64,000 nt of DNA from Galeopsis tetrahit (taxonomy: Eukaryota; Streptophyta; Magnoliopsida; Lamiales; Lamiaceae), in NCBI GenBank assembly GCA_963675135.1, contig OY776132.1:7998001-8062000 (forward strand). The letters are read 5' to 3'. Numbering within the stretch: position 1 is the stretch's first letter; every line of letters starts with the position of its first letter. Shown piece after piece: positions 1-11,905 of the stretch. The notes under the pieces were generated by a model. The model saw only the letters and a program-made list of their open reading frames with translations, made no database searches and had not been told where the DNA came from. The translations under genes and the position numbers were made by a program.

Positions 1-27
1 TTGCTGGTGTGTATATGTTACTTTTTA

Positions 28-232
28 CTCCCTCCGTCCAATTTCATTATTCTCACTTTCGGTTGTCCAATTTTATTATGTCCATACCCTTTTTGGAAAC
101 AATACTATTCATACTACTTTATCTCCACCCTCCTACCATCCCTTCAACTTATTTACTTTATGAATAAACTAATCAATATTTATTAAAATCAATGCCCGAA
201 GAAGTGAGCATAATAAAATTGGACGGAGGGAG
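28..232. mobile_element. Stowaway-like MITE
   Basis: The element begins CTCCCTCCGTCCAATTT and ends with its inverted complement (AAATTGGACGGAGGGAG). It is flanked by TA on both sides, the target duplication of Tc1/mariner-type Stowaway MITEs. It has no coding capacity. Confidence 0.9.
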
Positions 233-825
233 TAATATTTTTTAATAGTTTAAGTGGTACTTCATCAACGTTACGATTAATACATTTCAATAGTTTAAGG
301 ATATGTATCCCTTAATATTAAGGCTAATACTTTTGATAAATTAAGTGATACTACTACTTTTTAGTATTATGCTAATACATTATAATTTTAGTGATTTTTA
401 ACATTATGATTAATATCACTCTCTTAAAAAAAACATTATGATTAATATCTTTTAAGTAAAAGAATCAACTTCATGCATGCTTTGTCCGAATTAGGTTTAT
501 CATTAATTATGAGCTTAAAATTTATACAGAGTATTATTGATCCGCATCCGTGATTCATTTATAGAATGAATCTTATTTTCATGATAAGTTTTAAGATGAA
601 ATTGTTTATATAATATCTTTTGTTTATGCAATGCATTTCTGCGGGTTATATTAATATAAATATCAACAAAAATTTTAAATATTCTAAGAATGCATATACT
701 TTAGTTAAAGATCGGTTTTTATAATTATATGGTAGTTGGTGCTGGCTGGCATGCACTTTTTAGTATTTAGAATTTTTTTAAACATATACTCCGTATTATT
801 GATTATTGGATGTTGTGTTCCCTAC

Positions 826-911
826 ACACATCACATATAGTATCTCGCTCATAAATCAATATCGCCTTACACATCACATATAGTATCTCGCTCATAAATC
901 AATATCGCCTT
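826..911. repeat. 43-bp perfect tandem duplication
   Basis: Two adjacent identical copies of a 43-bp unit that starts acacatcacatatag and ends atatcgcctt (826-868 and 869-911). The lack of differences points to a recent duplication. Confidence 0.9.
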
Positions 912-923
912 TTATGATAATAT

Positions 924-990
924 GGGATAGCTCAAGTGGTTAGAGCACCACTACCTAGGTGGGTATTTAACTTTCATAAAAAAAAATAAA
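924..990 (+). mobile_element. tRNA-derived SINE fragment
   Basis: The start gggatagctcaagtggttag resembles the 5' end and box A of tRNA-related plant SINEs. It is followed by a short spacer and an A-rich stretch. No full box B or tRNA fold can be made, so this is a truncated SINE rather than a tRNA gene. Confidence 0.45.
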
Positions 991-1929
991 AAATATAGCC
1001 TTTTAGTATTTTGGTTGGACTTAAGTCAAAGTCAATTTCTTAGTGAAAAAGGTCAAAGTCAACCACTAAATCAAACATTTTTTTTATATCCAAATGTTTG
1101 TCACATTGGCATATACTAGTATGGGTAGCACCTCAAGAATTGGTGTTTACCCATATGCCATATTCTGTGTAATTTAATTGTATACTCATTTTGTTTTAAT
1201 TAAAATGAGGTGTACTTTTTTTTTTCACCTCAAATTTTATTTTTAAGGATAATTTTTTGAACAATGTTTTAATAGAATTATAGCCTCTAATTTGCCTCGT
1301 AAACGGATTCAATTTTTTCTTTTTCCAATTTATACACAACTTTCTTTTAATTTCTTGATATTTATATAAGGGGAAAGTCTCAAATACACCATACACATCA
1401 AAACATATTTGGTGCACCTGCTTTTTTTTTTTTTTTTTCTCTTTTTAACCATTTTTTTCTTTTCATTTCTTTCTCTCTCCCCTCTCGACTCTTTCTGTGT
1501 CTTATTTAAAACTTCAATCACTTCTTTTTTCCATTGCGTTTCTAAAATACAGCATTTGAACACCAACAGTACTCTTCCTCTTTTTTACTTGCGTGTCCAT
1601 TTTGCTTCTTCTTCAACTTTTTTTGCATGTGCCTTTTTTGTTAAGTCTTTCAATATATATCTAAATCTTTCTTCCTTGTTAGGTAGATCCCATGGGCAAC
1701 GGTGGTTAATATGAAGAATTTTTTTTATTAATTGTGGTGTAGACTATTTGTTGATTTGAGTTTATGAAAAGAAATGATAACAATGGGCTTTCGTTCTCGC
1801 TCTCTTCAATGGATATGATCAACCCTTCTTCTCAATCGAATTCCGATTCTCACAATTTTTACTCTTTATTTATATTTGAATTATATACTTATTGCACAAA
1901 CGCTCCATGCATGTTTCCGTTTTTTCAAT

Positions 1930-2260
1930 GGAAAAGTGAAGTTCTTTTTTTTTTTATTGAAAAGTGTAGTTTTTTCTTATAAAAAAGTGTAAGTCTTGTT
2001 ATTTTAAAGTGATAGATATTTTAAATGAAAAGTGTTATTCTTGTTATTGAAAAGTAGTAACTATTATTATTGAAAAGTGGGAACTATTATTAAGGAAACA
2101 TGTTATTTTTGTTATTGAAAAGTGGTAACTATTATTAGTGAAAAGTGGTAAATATTATTAGTGAAAAGTGGTAATATGTAATACTGAAAAGTGTTAATTA
2201 TTATTATTGAAAAATGGTAACTATTATTAGAGAAAAATGTTATTCTTGTTAGAGATTATT
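1930..2260. repeat. Degenerate tandem array, gaaaagtggtaac motif
   Basis: About eight diverged copies of a roughly 25-30 bp unit built around ttattgaaaagtggtaacta. The same motif in the same orientation recurs at 34660-34830, on the other side of the HACL and membrane-protein fragments. Confidence 0.7.
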
Positions 2261-2475
2261 AACTACTAAGGTCATTTCTATAGCCTATTAAACAACTAAA
2301 ACATACAACTTTTAAAATTTCCTAATAAGGTCATTTTAGTGTCAAAAAACCGTATTTACCCTTAATATTCATATACTCCTTTAATTTATATATTTGAAAT
2401 GTAATTCGAAATTTAAATTCATAATTAATTGTTATCAATTAATTCCCAAATTATAGGGCACATTCATTCCAAAAA

Positions 2476-2766
2476 AAACAAAACCCTAGATCCCTCCCCC
2501 CACCCCAATCGGTCGAGCTCCCTCCCTCCCCACCTTGGCCGCCGCACCCACCTTGCCGCCGTCATCGCTGCCCATGACCTCCTCGCCGCCCCCTCCATGG
2601 CCACGGTCGTCGCCCTCTTCGCCATGACTGATCTGTTCGCCGTGAACTCCATCTCCCACGCTGAGTCGCTGTAAACCTTCGCCGGAGGTCTTCCCCCACC
2701 ATGGCTGTGATGTTTCCGGCGGAGATGCTTCTGGTGGTTCGTGGTGGCCGGTCTGACCTTTCATTT
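2476..2766. other. GC-rich gene-like fragment, unidentified
   Basis: A sharp switch from AT-rich to CG/CC-rich sequence, starting with aaaccctagatccctccccc, which resembles a plant 5' UTR. Open frames exist on both strands but none has a recognisable domain. It ends abruptly where HACL similarity begins. It may be a third captured gene fragment. Confidence 0.35.
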
Positions 2767-3121
2767 TCCTAGTGGCAAGAATGGGATTCCCGTGGTTTCT
2801 ACTAATTTGGTTATCTCATTTTCTGCTTTAGCATAAGCTGCCCCTTTCCCAAACACAATCAAAGGCCTCGCCGCTGTTCTTAATAACTCCATAGCCTTCT
2901 GAATTTTCGTAGAATTAATTTGGGGCTTTTCAATCAAACCCTTGTTTCTACGATTTAGGGCTTCTGTAATTAACTTTTCCGCTTGTGATTCATCGACAGT
3001 TTGATGAAGAACATCAGTCGGTAGGTCCAAATAGGTCCCACCGGGTCGACCCGCTACAGCCCAATCGATTACACTGAACACCGAATCGGGAATTTTGGTT
3101 ATATCAGTAGCTTTAGCGGAG
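2767..3121 (-). pseudogene. HACL: 2-hydroxyacyl-CoA lyase fragment, 3' piece
   Basis: Minus-strand translation closely resembles the middle of plant 2-hydroxyacyl-CoA lyase (oxalyl-CoA decarboxylase-like, ThDP-dependent, peroxisomal, alpha-oxidation type lyase). Visible family segments are AVAGRPGGTYLDLPTDV and RPLIVFGKGAAYAKAE. These span the end of the Pyr domain and the start of the central domain. Similarity stops at GIPFLP, where a few expected residues are missing and a stop follows. The 5' continuation lies 29.3 kb away at 32473-32690. The reading frame is continuous across the junction if one copy of CGGAG is counted. The ThDP-binding C-terminal half is absent, so this was already a fragment before the retrotransposon landed. 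Family assignment is from remembered homologues. Confidence 0.85.
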
Positions 3122-4242
3122 TGTAGACGAGTAAAATTCAATTACGAATTAAATCGCGACACGTGGAAATTACGGGTTAAATATTAATTAAATTTATTAT
3201 TTATTTGTTGGAATAAAATTAATTCCTAAAAATAAATATATAATTAATTATTATTCCCTCCAATTAATTTGGGTCTTCAAAGCCCAATAAATCAAGTTAA
3301 AATTCAAGACGGGCCTCTAAAGTCCGGTAAATTAATACGGGTCTCTAAAGCTCGATAAGTAAAGATGGATCTCTAAAATCCAGAAAATCCAAACAGGCCT
3401 CTAAAGTCCAGCAAATTAAATTGGGCCCAAGTTTGACAATTTAAGCCCAAAGGGCATTCTTAGCCCATCAAACAATTCAAAATTTTGAATTAAAAGCCCT
3501 AACTACTTGCACAAAAATCTCCAGGCCTACACCTATAAATAGAGGCCTCATTTCATTCATTTTCATCATCAAGAAATCAGAAGCATTCAAGGCTCTAAAA
3601 TTCTCTGCAGAGATTTTAGAGTGTTCTTCAGCAATTGGAGGAGATTCAAAGGCGTTCTTCGTGAAAAGCAGCAAGAAGCAGTGTTCGAGTGGAGATCAAG
3701 GTGCTAAGCCTCTTCGATTCGGTGTTTCTTCAAGGCGTTCTTCGTGCAAAGCAGCAAGAAGCAGTGTTCGAGTGGAGATCAAGGTGCTAAGCCTCTTCGA
3801 TTCAGCGTTTCTTCAAAGTTCTTCGTGGATCTTCAACGGAAAAGTCCTAATAAGTCCCGAAAAAGACCCGAAAAGTCCCGAAAATCGACGTTTAATCCAA
3901 AATACGGCGTCAAGTCTTTGGATTAACGTTACAAAGTCCCAAGTTCAAGAACGATCTTCAACGACGTTCATCACAAAAGTCCCTAAATTCAACGTTTAAT
4001 CCAAAAATACGGTGCTAAGCCTTTGAATTAACGTTATAAAAGCCCCAAATACAAGATCGGAAAGGATTCGGCTGCGGATCCAGCTCCAAAAGCTCAAGAA
4101 GTTCAAGCAAGGTTCAAGAAGAGAGAATCAGAGGAGAAATTAGAGATTGTAACCCGCAATATTCATCGGTTTAATCCGAAATTAAATAAAATCGTTTCGC
4201 ATTTTCGCGTTTTTATATTTAATTCACGAATTTGTGTATACA
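3122..4242 (+). repeat. 5' LTR of Tat element
   Basis: 1121 bp, TG...CA bounded. It contains an internal 83-bp direct duplication (3651-3733 and 3734-3816, starting ggcgttcttcgtg), present also in the 3' LTR (31865-31947 and 31948-32030), so it predates insertion. Confidence 0.93.
3534..3540 (+). promoter_or_regulatory. LTR TATA box
   Basis: TATAAAT within cacctataaatagaggcc, with the same motif at 31748-31754 in the 3' LTR. The position fits the U3/R boundary and would start the genomic RNA about 30 bp downstream. Confidence 0.65.
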
Positions 4243-4245
4243 AAT

Positions 4246-4263
4246 TGGCACGCCCAGTGGGAC
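4246..4263 (+). other. Primer binding site of Tat element
   Basis: tggcacgcccagtgggac starts three bases after the 5' LTR with TGG, complementary to a tRNA CCA end. It is not the initiator-Met site (TGGTATCAGAGC). I did not assign the tRNA. Confidence 0.65.
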
Positions 4264-4310
4264 TATCTCTACCTCTCATCTCTACTCTTCAAGCAAATCA
4301 AGTCTCGACG

Positions 4311-5594
4311 ATGACACCAATCAAGATTAAGATCAAGAGAGGTGTTGCATCCGGATCAACTGGTCTTGACTTTGAAGACGTGAACGTAGTCACGAGGAGT
4401 ATGTCAAGAAGTTCGAAGTCATCGTCTTCTTCAGAGAAGGCTACTGCAGAGGGTTCATCACCCAACACTGCGAACGAGGAGAACAACTCAGCCTGTTCCC
4501 CTACTCATTCCACATCGAGCTCATCAGATTCAAGTACAACCTCAGCAATGGCGACAGGCACTACGACTGTTGAGGAGCAACTGGCAAGCTTAACTAGAGC
4601 CATAGAAGGACTCACAAAACATGTCCAAGAACAGATGCCCAGATTGCTAAGCTGATAAGCAATGCGGACAAAGGAAAGCAAGTAGAAGGGCATGATGTTG
4701 AGATGTCTGGTGATCGCCAGCCAATGGAAGTTGACCAAACTCTTAAGGAGTTACAAGTTTCTCCCGATGGTTTGGTGCCCGTTGACCGACTGAAAGAAAT
4801 CATACTTGGGGCAATCAAAGATAAATTGGAGGAAAATCCCAAGTCTTCATTTACCTACAGCAAGCCTTACACGAAGAGGATTGACGGTTTGAAGATGCCA
4901 GCTGGTTATCAACCTCCAAAGTTGCAGCAGTTCGATGGAAAGGGTAATCCAAAGCAGCATATTGCTCACTTCGTAGAGACTTGCAACAATGCCGGCACTT
5001 ACGGAGACCACTTGGTAAAGCAATTTGTACGCTCTTTAAAGGGCAATGCATTTGATTGGTATACCGATTTGGAAGCTAGCTCGATTGACAGTTGGGAGCA
5101 AATGGAGCAGGAATTTCTCAACCGGTTTTACAACACTCGTAGAACAGTGAGCATGATTGAATTGACGAACACCCGTCAATCAAAGGAGGAATCGGTGATA
5201 AATTACATAAACCGATGGAGGAATTTAAGTTTGAATTGTAAGGATAGATTGACCGAAGCTTCGGCAATCAAGATGTGTATTCAAGGAATGCAGTGGGGTC
5301 TTCGATATATCCTACAAGCAATTCGACCAAGGTCGTTCGAAGATTTGACGACTAAAGCTCACGATATGGAGCTGAGTATGTCTACAACCAGAGCTGGAGG
5401 GCCGCCAACTCAGGAGCCTTGGAAGTTCAAAGACAAGTAGGAAGCTAAGAAAGGGGGCAAACCTTTCATTAAAGATTCGAATAAAGAATCCATGGCAGTG
5501 ACCGCTACTACTGTCAAATTCAGAAAGGGTGAAACTGATGCAGGGAGTAAAGGAAAAGGCGTCACCCAAGAATGGGGGCAAAGGAGAACAAGTC
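4311..5594 (+). pseudogene. gag (capsid/nucleocapsid) of Tat element, broken
   Basis: The first ATG after the primer binding site opens a basic, Ser-rich leader. Frame is lost near 4637 and coding resumes in another frame before 4703. The retrotransposon gag domain (PF03732-type) lies about 4860-5380, with FVRSLKGNAFDWYTDLE and WEQMEQEFLNRFY as typical segments. An in-frame TAG at 5438-5440 interrupts it, and the same frame runs on to a stop near 5594. Gag forms the particle that packages the element's RNA in the cytoplasm. It lies directly between the primer binding site and protease, as expected. Confidence 0.85.
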
Positions 5595-5611
5595 TGTGGG
5601 AATTGCAATAA

Positions 5612-6790
5612 AAGCAGTATCCATTCCTAGACTCTGACATCCCCGGAATGTTCGATGACCTGATCAAGAACGATCTCATCGAATTACCAGAAATGAAACG
5701 ACCGGATGAAGCTGGGCGAACGGATGACCCAAAGTATTGCAAATACCATCGGTTGGTTGGACATCCAATCCAAGACTATTTCATATTCAAGGAGAAAGTT
5801 ATGCAGCTAGCTAAAGAAGGAAAGATCTTGCTAGAGGACAGTGAGACAACGGCGAATGCTGTCACAGTTGAGAACAACAACGAATGTAGAGATCTCTCTT
5901 GCCACATGACTAGCGAGGAAGATGATGAACGATCTCAGACCAACGATGGTCTTGATGACAAAGTTAATGATTGTTTCTCAACGATAGCTTTCACGGATGA
6001 AGACTTAATGCTTGGTTCAGAATCCCATAACAGACCACTATTCGTAGTTGGCCATACTCGAGAGCAGAAAATAAATCGGATATTGATTGATAGAGGTTCC
6101 GGGGTAAACATTTTACCCTTACGGGTGATGAAAAAGATGGAGATACATATGGATGAACTCGCAGGCAGTCGTTTGATGATACATGGATTTAATCAGGAAG
6201 GACAGAGGGCCCTTGGCACCATAGTGTTGGATTTGCTAATTGGTGGGATGACATCGACTGTAACTCTCCACGTCATAGATGCCAGGACTTCATATAACAT
6301 GCTTCTAGGGCGCCCGTGGCTGCACGAGAACTGTGTGGTTCCTTCTACCCTACATCAATGCTTCAAATACTTCAGTCAAGGGGTTGTGAAAACAGTGGTC
6401 GGAGATGATAAACCTTTCACAAAGGCAGAGTCGTACTTTGCTGATGCCAAATACTTCTTTCGAGGTGCGAAAGAAACAAAGAACGAGGAAGGTCCAACAC
6501 GGAAGGATTGCAAGGAGGCATCAACATCTCGCCTCAAAGAGAACAAATCGGTTCCCTCTATTGTTGAGGCATTGGAGGAGTTAACATTGCCGTTAACTAA
6601 ACTGGATGGAAAGAAGCCATCTTCACAGCCAATTAAGGGGTTTGTTCGTCCTACTCAAGGACCTAAGGTGGAACATGGAGAGGTAATGGGACAGGATGTT
6701 ACAAAGTTTTACGGTCCTAAAGCTTACAAGCTTTTAGTCAAAGCCGGGTATGATACACGGGAAAATTGTGCATTGGGGGAAGGTTGTTAG
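5612..6790 (+). pseudogene. gag C-terminus and aspartic protease of Tat element
   Basis: A new frame starts near 5612 and reads into the Tat-typical stretch CKYHRLVGHPIQDYF. This is a zinc-knuckle-like motif whose last Cys appears to be lost (Tyr instead). The retropepsin-like domain follows, about 6010-6330, ending LLGRPWLHE. The active-site region reads LIDRGSGVN. The family normally has D-(G/S/T)-(G/A), so Arg beside the catalytic Asp is probably inactivating, and a single GGA to AGA change would explain it. The frame ends at 6790. Coding resemblance continues out of frame through about 6990. Confidence 0.8.
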
Positions 6791-7156
6791 TCAGTCAGAA
6801 CATGGACTTAATGACACCCAGAAAATATTGAGAAAGAGCGGCTATGCCGTCAAGAGTACCAAAATGGGACTTGGTTATACTACGAGAATCCGGTTCGCAT
6901 TGCAATTAAAAGAGCTAATGCCAACCACATTTCTGAAGAAGAATACTCATCGACAAAGGATGCGTTCGATGAGGATGGTAAGAAGGTAAGACGACTTTCA
7001 GTCTTCGAGAGACTTGGAAAGTCTGCTAGCAAGAATGGTAAGAAAACGAAACGCCCCTCAGTCTTTGATAGACTCGGGCCACAGACCCATCATCAAAAGT
7101 TGGGTGTTTCCAAAGTTCGGAGCTCAAAGCAATCCCGCATGAAGAGGTAACATACG

Positions 7157-10086
7157 TTGACAATATCCAAAGCCAGAAGGCAAACCATTGTTCTCGCTCA
7201 AGAGTACAACGACGAAGAAGATGATACGGAGAGTGTAGCTTCTTCCAATTTTATCAACACCTATGACATTCAGCGGCAAGTGCCACAAGATATGGAAAGG
7301 GCACAAAGAAGGATCGCTCGAATGATCAGAGAAGGGTACGTCTCTGACGTTATCAACACTATGCAAACCATCCAAGTTAAAGGAAGAGATGGTCGAATAA
7401 GATCACGTGTGGATCTTACGAATACGAATGAATACAATGAAGACATCGCAACTGTGAATCACATCACCGAATGCGAAGATGTTCAAGTGGATGCAGAGGA
7501 TGCTCCTCCAGAACTCGAAGAGGGCGTCAAGACAACTATTGATGAGTTGAAAGAAATTAACTTGGGTGATGTTAACGACCCGCGACCAATCTATGTGAGT
7601 GCTTTATTGTCCGACGATGAGGAAGAAACTTACATTGAACTGCTGCGTGAGTTCAGAGATGTATTTGCATGGTCGTATAAAGAGATGCCGGGACTGGACC
7701 CAAAAGTAGCAGTGCAACATCTCTCAATAAAGAAGGGAGTTCGACCAGTCAAGCAGACTCAACGTCGATTCCGACCAGATCTTGTTCCATTAATTGAAAC
7801 TGAGGTGAACAAGCTTATTGAAGTCGGTTTCATCCGAGAAGTAAAGTATCCTACATGGATCTCAAGCATTGTCCCAGTGAGAAAGAAGAACAGACAAATC
7901 CGTGTGTGTGTTGACTTTCGGGATTTGAATGTTGCATGTCCTAAAGATGATTTTCCGTTACCTATTCCCGAACTTATGATTGATGCAACAACGGGTCATG
8001 AAGCTCTAAGTTTCATGGATGGGTCGTCGGGTTACAATCAAATTCGCATGTTGCCAAAAGACGAAGAGCTCACTGCTTTTCGTACCCCAAAAGGAATATA
8101 CTGCTACAAAGTGATGCCATTTGGTTTGAAGAATGCAGGCGCAACATACCAAAGAGCCATGCAAAGGATTTTCGACGACATGCTTCACAAGAATGTTGAA
8201 TGTTACGTTGATGACTTAGTCGTAAAATCAAAGAGGAGGAATGATCACCTCCAAGACCTGAGGGTTGTTTTTGAACGCTTGAGGCGTTACCAGCTTAGGA
8301 TGAATCCTTTGAAGTGTGCATTCGGAGTCAAATCGGGAAAGTTTCTTGGATTTGTGGTTCGCCAGCGAGGGATTGAAATCGAGCAAGCAAAGATTGACGC
8401 AATCTTAAAGATCCCGGAACCTCAAAATATTCATGAGCTTAAAAGCCTACAAGGAAAGCTGGCATACCTCAGAAGATTCATTTCAAACTTAGCCGGACGA
8501 TGTCAACCATTTAGTCGTCTCATGAAGAAAGATACACCGTTTGAATGGGATGAATCTTGCAGTAATGCTTTCAAAAGCATCAAGTCATATTCAATGAAGC
8601 CACCAGTATTGATCGCTCCGATGCCCGGACGTCCGTTGATTCTTTATATCGCTGCTCAAGAGCGTTCAGTTGGAGCCTTGATGGCACAAGAAAACGAGTC
8701 AGGAAAGGAAAATTCTTTGTACTACCTGAGTAGAATGATGACTCCAAATGAATTGAAGTACTCTCCGATTGAGAAGCTATGTCTAGCTCTTATATTCGTG
8801 ATTCAGAAATTAAAACATTATTTTCAGGCCCATACCATCCATCTTGTATCGAGAGCAAACCCGTTGAAGTATGTTATGTCTAGGCCAGTTCTCTCGGATC
8901 GACTCGCAAGATGGTATCTCCAGTTGCAACAATTTGAGATCATTTACGTCCCTCAGAAGGCTGTCAAGGGACAAATTTTGGCCGATTTCTTAGCCGATCA
9001 TCCAATGCCTGCAGAATGGGAGTTATGTGACGACCTTCCAAACAAAGACGTCCTAACTGTTGAAATAACCCCTCCATGGAAGATGTATTTTGATGGGTCC
9101 GCTCATAAAGAAGGAGCTGGTGCTGGAGTTGTGTTTGTAACATCTAATGGAGAAGTCTTGCCCTATTCTTTTACTTTAATAGAGATATGCTCAAACAATG
9201 TTGCTGAGTACCAAGCACTCATACTTGGGTTGGAAATGGCAGTCGATATTAAGCAACTACATCTCAGGGTGTATGGAGATTCAAAGTTGATAGTGAACCA
9301 GATGCTTGGATCATACGAGGTTAGGAAACCGGAGTTGCTTCCTTATCAAAAGTACGCTCGACGACTCATGAATTATCTCGGAGACGTGGAAATTGAGCAT
9401 GTTCCAAGGAAAGATAACAAACAAGCTGACGCTTTAGCAAAACTTGCTTCGGCAATTGCATTGCCCGAAAGTAAAACTCGTATCCCAATATGTAAAAGTT
9501 GGGTTGTGCCTCCTATATTTGAGGATGACGGTGATGAAGAAGGTGAAAGTCATGTTATCGAGGTACTTGAAATTGAAGAGGAAGATTGGCGTCAACCATT
9601 TGTCGACTACTTGAAATACGATAAGTTGCCAAGTGATCTGAAACGAAGAGTGGATATCAGACGTCGAGCCCCTCGATTCATATACTACAAAAGTGTGCTT
9701 TATAGACGATCATTTGATGGGGTCTTCTTAAGGTGTCTCAGTAATGGCGAAGCCGTCCACGCAATGGAAGAAGCACACGCCGGTATTTGTGGCGCTCATC
9801 AGTCAGGGCCAAAGTTACACTTTCGAGTGAAGAGGATGGGTTATTACTGGCCAACAATGGTGAAAGAGTGTATGGATTACGCACGAAAATGTCAAGCTTG
9901 TCAGTTTCATGCCAACCTTATCCATCAACCCCCAGAATTGTTGCACCCAACCGTTGCCTCGTGGCCATTCGATGCTTGGGGTCTAGATGTGGTGGGACCA
10001 TTAACGAAGTCATCAGGCGGTCATCTGTACATTCTGGCTGCAACCGATTACTTCTCCAAATGGGCGGAAGCCATACCTTTGAGAGA
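7157..10086 (+). pseudogene. pol of Tat element: RT, RNase H, aRNase H, integrase N-part
   Basis: One long frame encodes most of pol. Reverse transcriptase covers about residues 215-410, with RVCVDFRDLN, VMPFGLKNAGATYQ and the catalytic YVDD at residues 350-353. The Gypsy RNase H/connection region follows. A second RNase H starts at MYFDGSAHKEGAGAGVVF (Asp at about residue 646) with AEYQALILGLE, YGDSKL and DNKQADALAKL, so the D-E-D-D set is present. Such a dual RNase H is known for the Tat lineage. The integrase zinc-binding region (HAGICGAH, CQAC) and first catalytic Asp (WGLDVVGP) follow. The frame is then cut by the CACTA element in the TSD AGA and continues at 21333. The upstream start is uncertain because of frameshifts before 7157. 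Confidence 0.9.
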
Positions 10087-10099
10087 CACTACAAGAAAT

Positions 10100-11090
10100 T
10101 TGAGAAATCGCGACGAAAAAAATCGTCATAAAAGCATCATTTTTCGTCACGAAATGTATTTAGTGATAAAAATTTTTGTCACAAAGAACGTCACTGAATG
10201 TGCGTCACAATAGATCAATGCGACGATATTTGGATTCGTCACCAAAATTCATCTTTTAATGACGATAAAAGTCATCGTCACTATATCATTTCATCTATCG
10301 TGACATATAAATCGTCACCTTTGGCATCAAAATTTCGTCACTTAATATGATATTTCGTCACTAATGGTTAAATTTTACACGACAATTTGATTTATCGTCA
10401 CTTAAAATATAACTTTTTGTGACGATTGTCCATATAGTACTAACTTTATCAAATTTCAGTGACGTTATCTTTTGTCACAAATAGATTACTATTTCGTCAT
10501 ATTTTGTATAATTCGTCGCGAAAACGTTGTTTTTTCATGACAAAATGTTGTTTGTTGTTATATGTGTGTATATATCATGACGACAAAATTTATCATTAAA
10601 GAGTATTATTCAGTGACAAAATTTTTACTGTCACTAAATGATTTGGAAATAGTGACAAATTATTTTTGTCATTATTTATACTATTTAGTGACGAAAGGGT
10701 GATCATCACTTAAAAGTTTAGCAATAGTGACAACATATTTTTTTGTCATATTCCAAATATTTCGTCAAGAAAGAATTACTCTATAGTGACTAAAATTTGA
10801 TCGTCGTTATATATATAGATATAACGACGACTCATTTCATCACCCAAAATAAGACTTTAATGACAAATTTTTCAGCGTCATTAAAAGATGTAATAAATGG
10901 TGACAAAATAATTGTCATAATAAAATATATTTCAATGAAAAAATTGATAATCGTCACAATTTTTTATCATCATTACTAATTAATATATAGTGACAAAATA
11001 TTATTTTAACATAAAAGTAATACATAAATTGTCATGAAAATGATTATAAATTGTCATCATGACTAAATGTAAGAAATAACATATTTACAA
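10100..11090. repeat. CACTA left subterminal repeat region
   Basis: Dozens of short direct and inverted copies of tttcgtcac/gtgacgaaa occur here. They are presumed binding sites for the transposon's accessory DNA-binding protein, by analogy with Spm TnpA. The right counterpart is 20590-21329. Confidence 0.85.
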
Positions 11091-11210
11091 CAATTACTAA
11101 CTTAAAAGACAAAAAAAATGAATTTACATTAATTAAAAAATAATCCTATATGCATTTTGAAATCCAGTTATCAGTAAAAAAATCCACTGAATTCTCAATA
11201 TTTACACATT

Positions 11211-11382
11211 GGGCAGCCATATTTGCATCTTGTTGTTTTGAGTTTTTGCACTTGAGCTTCAAACTCTTGCATCTTCTCTTTTGTGCCTTTTAGTTCTTGT
11301 AACTAATTAGAAGAATTGTACATTGTGTTGCGTTTGCTTGGAGGCTTTGGACCATAACCAAGACCTTACTTATTTCAACCAC
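11211..11382 (-). pseudogene. Decayed CACTA-associated protein exon
   Basis: Minus-strand sequence after an acceptor (tttttgtag) gives GYGPKPPSKR followed by a Lys/Glu-rich coiled-coil-like stretch (LQELKGTKEKMQEFEAQ). It ends with a Cys-rich tail, CKYGCPMC. A Pro-rich basic patch followed by a coiled coil is typical of the C-terminus of plant En/Spm-associated (Ptta/TNP1-like) proteins. An in-frame TAG sits between the two parts. I infer a remnant of the element's own gene. Confidence 0.5.
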
Positions 11383-11632
11383 CTACAAAAATTAAGCTAG
11401 CTAATTTAATTAATAAAGCAAACCAAACATATATATATAAAGAAGCAAAGTTCAAATGACATCAATAACACAACTAGTCTATATGTAATGTGCTTCCATG
11501 TTACAAGGGCAGAAAAATTTTCACATATCAACCTCATAATCTAATTTTTCAAAAACACACACACACATATAAATTTATTCAGGTGAAAATGGGAAGGTCC
11601 AATTCTTTCTTTTTTTTCCAAAAAAAAAAATA

Positions 11633-11905
11633 CTCCCTCCGTCCCGCTATAAGTTTCCCCTTTCTTTTGGTTGTTTTGATTAAAAAATATGATTAAATAA
11701 TAGATGTAGTACAAGTGATGTGATGGTGAGAGAGAAAATAATAGATGGGTATGAGATGAAGTATGATAAAATAATAGATAAAGTATAAGTGATGTGATTG
11801 GGAAATAGAAAATCACATGCCAAAAATGGAAAAAAATGAAATGAGAAACTTATTGTGGGACATCCATAAAAGGAAAGTGGGAAACTTATAGTGGGACGGA
11901 GGGAG
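11633..11905. mobile_element. Stowaway-like MITE inside CACTA
   Basis: Ends CTCCCTCCGTCCCGCTATAAG and its complement, flanked by TA. Internal sequence (aataatagatgggtatgag, agtataagtgatgtgat) resembles the MITE at 45713-45957, so both belong to one family. Confidence 0.9.

Larger units (their letters stand above)
235..2460. other. Intergenic, no gene seen
   Basis: This is AT-rich sequence with no credible coding region. Open frames near 1330-1714 come from a long pyrimidine-rich tract. It holds a 43-bp duplication, a SINE-like fragment and a degenerate tandem array, which are listed separately. Confidence 0.6.

Noticed and set aside
924..975. tRNA gene
   Set aside because: Only a box A-like segment is present; no acceptor stem, T arm or box B.
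1330..1714. Open frames on both strands
   Set aside because: They arise from a T/C-rich tract and give low-complexity Lys- or Phe-rich products.
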